From Defluviitaleaceae bacterium (GTDB taxonomy: Bacteria; Bacillota; Clostridia; Lachnospirales; WRAX01), in contig WRAC01000030.1 in the NCBI GenBank assembly GCA_009780415.1, forward strand, positions 1-35,252: 35,252 bases of DNA. The letters run 5' to 3'. Made by a program: the position numbers and the translations under genes. Under the pieces are notes generated by a model that worked only from the letters and a program-made list of their open reading frames with translations, made no database searches and had not been told where the DNA came from. Below, in pieces: positions 33,186 through 35,252 of this stretch (positions within the stretch are counted from its first letter, which is position 1; the number at the start of each line of letters is the position of its first letter).

Positions 33186-33308
33186 ATGGGTAATTTAGTA
33201 ACGAAAGTAACGACCATCGCCGACCAGCAGGAGGAAATCGAACGCCTCGAAGCAAACAACGAAACGCTGAAAATCGCATTAAACGAGTCCCTATGTAACG
33301 AACCATGA
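33186..33308 (+). CDS. Small coiled-coil protein, 40 residues, unknown
   Basis: A short frame with CGGAGAT 8 bases before its ATG encodes a 40-residue peptide whose middle (TIADQQEEIERLEANNETLKIALNES) is a clear heptad coiled coil. Small peptides like this occur in phages and integrative elements. It is the first gene beyond the ribosomal promoter and marks the start of the AT-rich accessory region. The frame at 32962-33159 before it has no ribosome site. No function is proposed. Confidence 0.5.
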   Translation: MGNLVTKVTTIADQQEEIERLEANNETLKIALNESLCNEP

Positions 33309-33317
33309 AGAATGGCA
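33304..33317 (+). repeat. 14-bp direct repeat, left copy
   Basis: CATGAAGAATGGCA here recurs exactly at 33684-33697, 380 bp to the right. The following bases are also similar (GAAATGAAAAAAC here, AAAATAAAAAAC there). The pair brackets the non-coding region with iterons and inverted repeats. The left copy overlaps the stop codon of the 40-residue ORF. Confidence 0.6.
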
Positions 33318-33460
33318 GAAATGAAAAAACCGGGAAATGTTCCAATAAACCGGGAAAAGGCGGGAAATGGGGATTTGTTGGTGGAGGTAGAAAATATTTG
33401 CCATTCTTTGTGACACTGGAAATTTGGGAAATGGGCTTTGATTGGGCCTTTTTTATTTTT

Positions 33461-33532
33461 CGTTTAGAATTGTTTAGAAAAATTTAAAAAACGTTTAGAA
33501 CCCTGTTTACATCAAGGTTTTTGACGTTTAGG
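33461..33532 (+). repeat. Four phased (C/T)GTTTAG iterons
   Basis: CGTTTAGAA (33461), TGTTTAGAA (33471), CGTTTAGAA (33492) and CGTTTAGGAA (33525) start 10, 21 and 33 bp apart, close to multiples of a helical turn. They lie in a gene-free stretch of about 490 bp (33309-33797). They could be binding sites for an integrase, a replication initiator or a partition protein. Confidence 0.6.
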
Positions 33533-33574
33533 AAATATGGGCGGCGTAAGAAAACAATACCATAAAATGGTAAA

Positions 33575-33680
33575 GACCAATCAACTAAACGCAATCAACT
33601 GGCATTATGGTTGATTGGTCAAAATTATCCTTATTTTACGCGGATTTCACGGTCTGGTATTAAATTTTAGTTGATTGGTC
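33575..33680. repeat. 15-bp inverted repeat with internal half copies
   Basis: GACCAATCAACTAAA (33575-33589) is exactly inverted as TTTAGTTGATTGGTC (33666-33680). Between them lie AATCAAC (33593-33599) and GTTGATTGGTC (33610-33620), which themselves form a hairpin. Four copies of one motif in two orientations suggest a protein-binding cluster or recombination site. Confidence 0.7.
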
Positions 33681-33683
33681 ATT

Positions 33684-33697
33684 CATGAAGAATGGCA
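33684..33697 (+). repeat. 14-bp direct repeat, right copy
   Basis: This is an exact copy of 33304-33317 and follows the 15-bp inverted repeat by 3 bp. See the left copy. The rest of the gap to the repressor stop (33698-33797) is AT-rich without visible structure. Confidence 0.6.
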
Positions 33698-33797
33698 AAA
33701 ATAAAAAACGTGTTTCTTCATTATAATGTAATACTTACATTTGAACCTAAAAATATACAATTTTTCGCTTTGAAAAATAGAAATGCAAAGCGATTAA

Positions 33798-34274
33798 TCA
33801 TCTTTTAACCAAACATTCCAAACTGTGCGTTCTAGCTGGAATTGCCAATTCTTCTGAGGTTTCATTTCTTTCTTGCCCCTCCTCCTTATTTTTGTGTAGA
33901 CCATTGGTTATTACTGGCATATGTTTACTTGTTATATCTTCCGAGCATTCAACTTCTTCTATTTTATTCAATTCATTTATAACAACATTTAAAATAGCAT
34001 GTCGTCCACGTACATCAGAGTTTCTATAAGTTGTGATAATCTGATTTTCATCTTTTGACAATTCGTTAATAATACCTTCTTTACCAGTTAACAGCCAATC
34101 GATAGAAATATTAAATATATGACTTAATCCAATCAATGTTTTAGGAGAGGGGGTGGATTTCCCTCTCTTCCAATCATTTATTGTAGTTTTTCCAACCTCT
34201 AATTTTTCGGTTAATTCCTTTGCAGTCATTTTCTCGCTTTTTAACAAGACTTCTAGCCGCTCGTTAAAATCCAT
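33798..34274 (-). CDS. CI-type helix-turn-helix repressor
   Basis: The 158-residue protein starts with an XRE/Cro-CI helix-turn-helix (FNERLEVLLKSEKMTAKELTEKLEVGKTTINDWKRGKSTPSPKTLIGLSHIFNISIDWLLTG) followed by a helical linker and a low-complexity, charged C-terminal part. No LexA-like peptidase motif is seen, so control by RecA-type cleavage is not expected. The ATG at 34274 has GGAGG 5 bases upstream; a TTG at 34286 lies inside that site. It is divergent from the Cro-like gene and probably keeps the element silent. Confidence 0.85.
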   Translation of the reverse strand: MDFNERLEVLLKSEKMTAKELTEKLEVGKTTINDWKRGKSTPSPKTLIGLSHIFNISIDWLLTGKEGIINELSKDENQIITTYRNSDVRGRHAILNVVINELNKIEEVECSEDITSKHMPVITNGLHKNKEEGQERNETSEELAIPARTHSLECLVKR

Positions 34275-34294
34275 AGTAGCCTCCAAAAATTATA

Positions 34295-34309
34295 TCGGAT
34301 ATAATCCGA
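34295..34309. promoter_or_regulatory. Operator palindrome between repressor and Cro-like genes
   Basis: TCGGAT-ATA-ATCCGA is a perfect palindrome 20 bp upstream of the repressor start. Related half-sites (TTTAATCC at 34330-34337; GATTATAGG at 34349-34357) lie in the divergent promoter, suggesting several operator sites. A TTGACA for the repressor is read leftward at 34324-34319, overlapping the rightward -35. Confidence 0.65.
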
Positions 34310-34317
34310 AATAAATC

Positions 34318-34346
34318 TTGTCAATATGATTTAATCCAATTATAAT
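34318..34346 (+). promoter_or_regulatory. Rightward promoter of the Cro-like gene
   Basis: TTGTCA (34318-34323), a 17-base spacer and TATAAT (34341-34346) form a near-consensus sigma-A promoter. The spacer contains the operator-like half-site TTTAATCC, fitting repression by the neighbour. Confidence 0.8.
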
Positions 34347-34438
34347 AAGATTATAGGAAAAATCCCGTAGGACAATTCCTATTCTACCACAAAGAGAACA
34401 AAAAAGGAAATACTTATTTTTTGTCAGGAGGGACGCGA

Positions 34439-34669
34439 ATGAATGGTGCAAAAACGCGATATTCGCAATATGGTAAGGAAATAAAGCGAAAATTGATTGA
34501 AAAAGATATGAGCCAGAAGGAACTCGCCGCGCGTGTCGGTATCCACCCGAAACGCATCAGCGATATAATTCGGGGTACTTTCCCCGGTTTGAAGTATAGG
34601 GAGAAAATATCTGAGGTTTTGGATATTCCTATAATTGAAAATGATTTGAAGCCAGCGACTAACGAATAG
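34439..34669 (+). CDS. Cro-like helix-turn-helix protein
   Basis: This 76-residue protein is a single XRE-type domain (YGKEIKRKLIEKDMSQKELAARVGIHPKRISDIIRGTFPGLKYREKISEVLDI) with a short tail. The ATG at 34439 has AGGAGGG 6 bases upstream. Small HTH proteins divergent from a CI-type repressor usually act as Cro-type antirepressors or regulators of the early operon. Confidence 0.8.
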   Translation: MNGAKTRYSQYGKEIKRKLIEKDMSQKELAARVGIHPKRISDIIRGTFPGLKYREKISEVLDIPIIENDLKPATNE

Positions 34670-34681
34670 GAGGCGTACATA

Positions 34682-35164
34682 ATGACACGTGAATTGATTT
34701 TAAGAAACAGATTAGAAATGGCTAACCACAATCTTTATTGCTATTCTGGAAATTACCTTTGTACTATCCCAAAGCAGGGCAAGGAAAAAGAATTTATTGA
34801 AGCTACCGCTGAGGTTGCTATGCTAGAGGCTTGGCTGAAGGAATTCCACAGATCGAATACGAACAGCACCCGCGAGTTTGTCGGACACATCAGCGGATGG
34901 AGCGGCGGCAGAACATATGATGACCAACCTCTGGCCAAAGATTTAATCTTCGTGGTGGATACCGGAGCCAGTTATTTAGACGGAGATCGAAGAACATTTG
35001 GCATAGCACCGGAGGTACAGGATTGGTTCATTGGAAAACATGGTAAGTGCGGGAAATATGATATCGAAAAGAATCAACGCAATAGCAGACTTGTAAAAAT
35101 TACGGTTGATAAAATTGAATATGTCCGCGCCATCGAATGGGTGGTTGCGGAAGATGCTGAGTGA
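34682..35164 (+). CDS. Unrecognised accessory protein, 160 residues
   Basis: The protein has a helical first half (about 1-60, with EFIEATAEVAMLEAWLKEF), a central segment HISGWSGGRTYDDQPLAKDLIFVVDTGASYLDGDRRTFGIAPEVQDWFIGKHGKCGKYD and a strand-rich end. No signal or membrane helix is seen. I do not recognise the family. AGGAGG precedes the ATG, and it lies 12 bp after the Cro-like gene in the same early operon. A short GGGGC-TTA-GCCCC hairpin (35166-35178) follows the stop. Confidence 0.7.
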   Translation: MTRELILRNRLEMANHNLYCYSGNYLCTIPKQGKEKEFIEATAEVAMLEAWLKEFHRSNTNSTREFVGHISGWSGGRTYDDQPLAKDLIFVVDTGASYLDGDRRTFGIAPEVQDWFIGKHGKCGKYDIEKNQRNSRLVKITVDKIEYVRAIEWVVAEDAE

Positions 35165-35233
35165 CGGGGCTTAGCCCCGGTAATGCGGGAGAGCGGGTCA
35201 CAACCCCCGCCGCAGATGGGAGGAGGTGGAATC

Positions 35234-35252
35234 ATGGATAAACAGGGTAAAA
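35234..35252 (+). CDS. 5' end of the next gene of the right-hand element, cut by the window edge
   Basis: An ATG at 35234 is preceded by a strong GGAGGAGG site and reads MDKQGK to the window end. Nothing can be said about its function. The ribosome site and the same-strand spacing make it a probable member of the early operon. Confidence 0.6.

Noticed and set aside
33305-33487. 60-codon open frame in the iteron region
   Set aside because: It starts inside a direct repeat with no ribosome site; composition follows low-complexity GGGAAA-type DNA.

Overview
The window reads as a chromosome segment of a spore-forming, low-to-mid GC Clostridia (Bacillota). The evidence is a CotF-type spore coat gene pair, a SpoVD/FtsI-type PBP with PASTA domains, a T-box leader before tyrS, zinc-binding forms of uS4, uS14, bL36 and adenylate kinase, a KOW protein between map and infA, and an enlarged bL17. 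Some proteins (uL29, bL17) resemble Lachnospiraceae forms, but I do not assign a family. Start codons are mixed: mraZ, infA, map, rpsE and rpmC are best explained by TTG starts and rplO by GTG.

Region 1 (1-4515) is an AT-rich accessory segment directly downstream of the tRNA-Trp 3' end. It holds an ATPase resembling the C-terminal part of mobile-element primase/helicases, an excisionase-like protein, a tyrosine integrase broken by one extra T in a T run, and a UPF0175/DUF3368 toxin-antitoxin pair. Three copies of a long imperfect palindrome built from ATCGCAAC/GTTGCGAT units sit exactly between these modules. Four helically phased GGGTGRCG repeats lie between the last palindrome and the tRNA, as expected of an attachment region.

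Region 2 (4520-16235) is core chromosome: tRNA-Trp with a near-consensus promoter, mutS without mutL, two spore coat genes, a methyltransferase, a small membrane protein, a HIT-like protein, and a shortened division cluster read leftward (mraZ-rsmH-ftsL-PBP, with no murE/mraY after it). mraZ has a promoter followed by four 10-bp-phased MraZ-box-like repeats. Divergent from it are an unrecognised gene with FliD-like features and then a T-box-controlled tyrS.

Region 3 (16198-32901) is the complete S10-spc-alpha ribosomal cluster on the minus strand: 32 genes from rpsJ to rplQ, with a TTGACA promoter upstream of rpsJ and a strong terminator after rplQ. Four spacers inside it carry copies of a two-hairpin repeat whose second stem changes in a compensatory way. 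Another spacer carries a 50-bp palindromic element.

Region 4 (about 33160-35252) is AT-rich and phage/ICE-like. It holds a 40-residue coiled-coil ORF, about 490 bp of non-coding DNA with phased CGTTTAG iterons and a 15-bp inverted repeat, a CI-type repressor facing a small Cro-like HTH protein across a divergent promoter/operator, an unrecognised protein and the start of another gene. No integrase for this right-hand element is visible.
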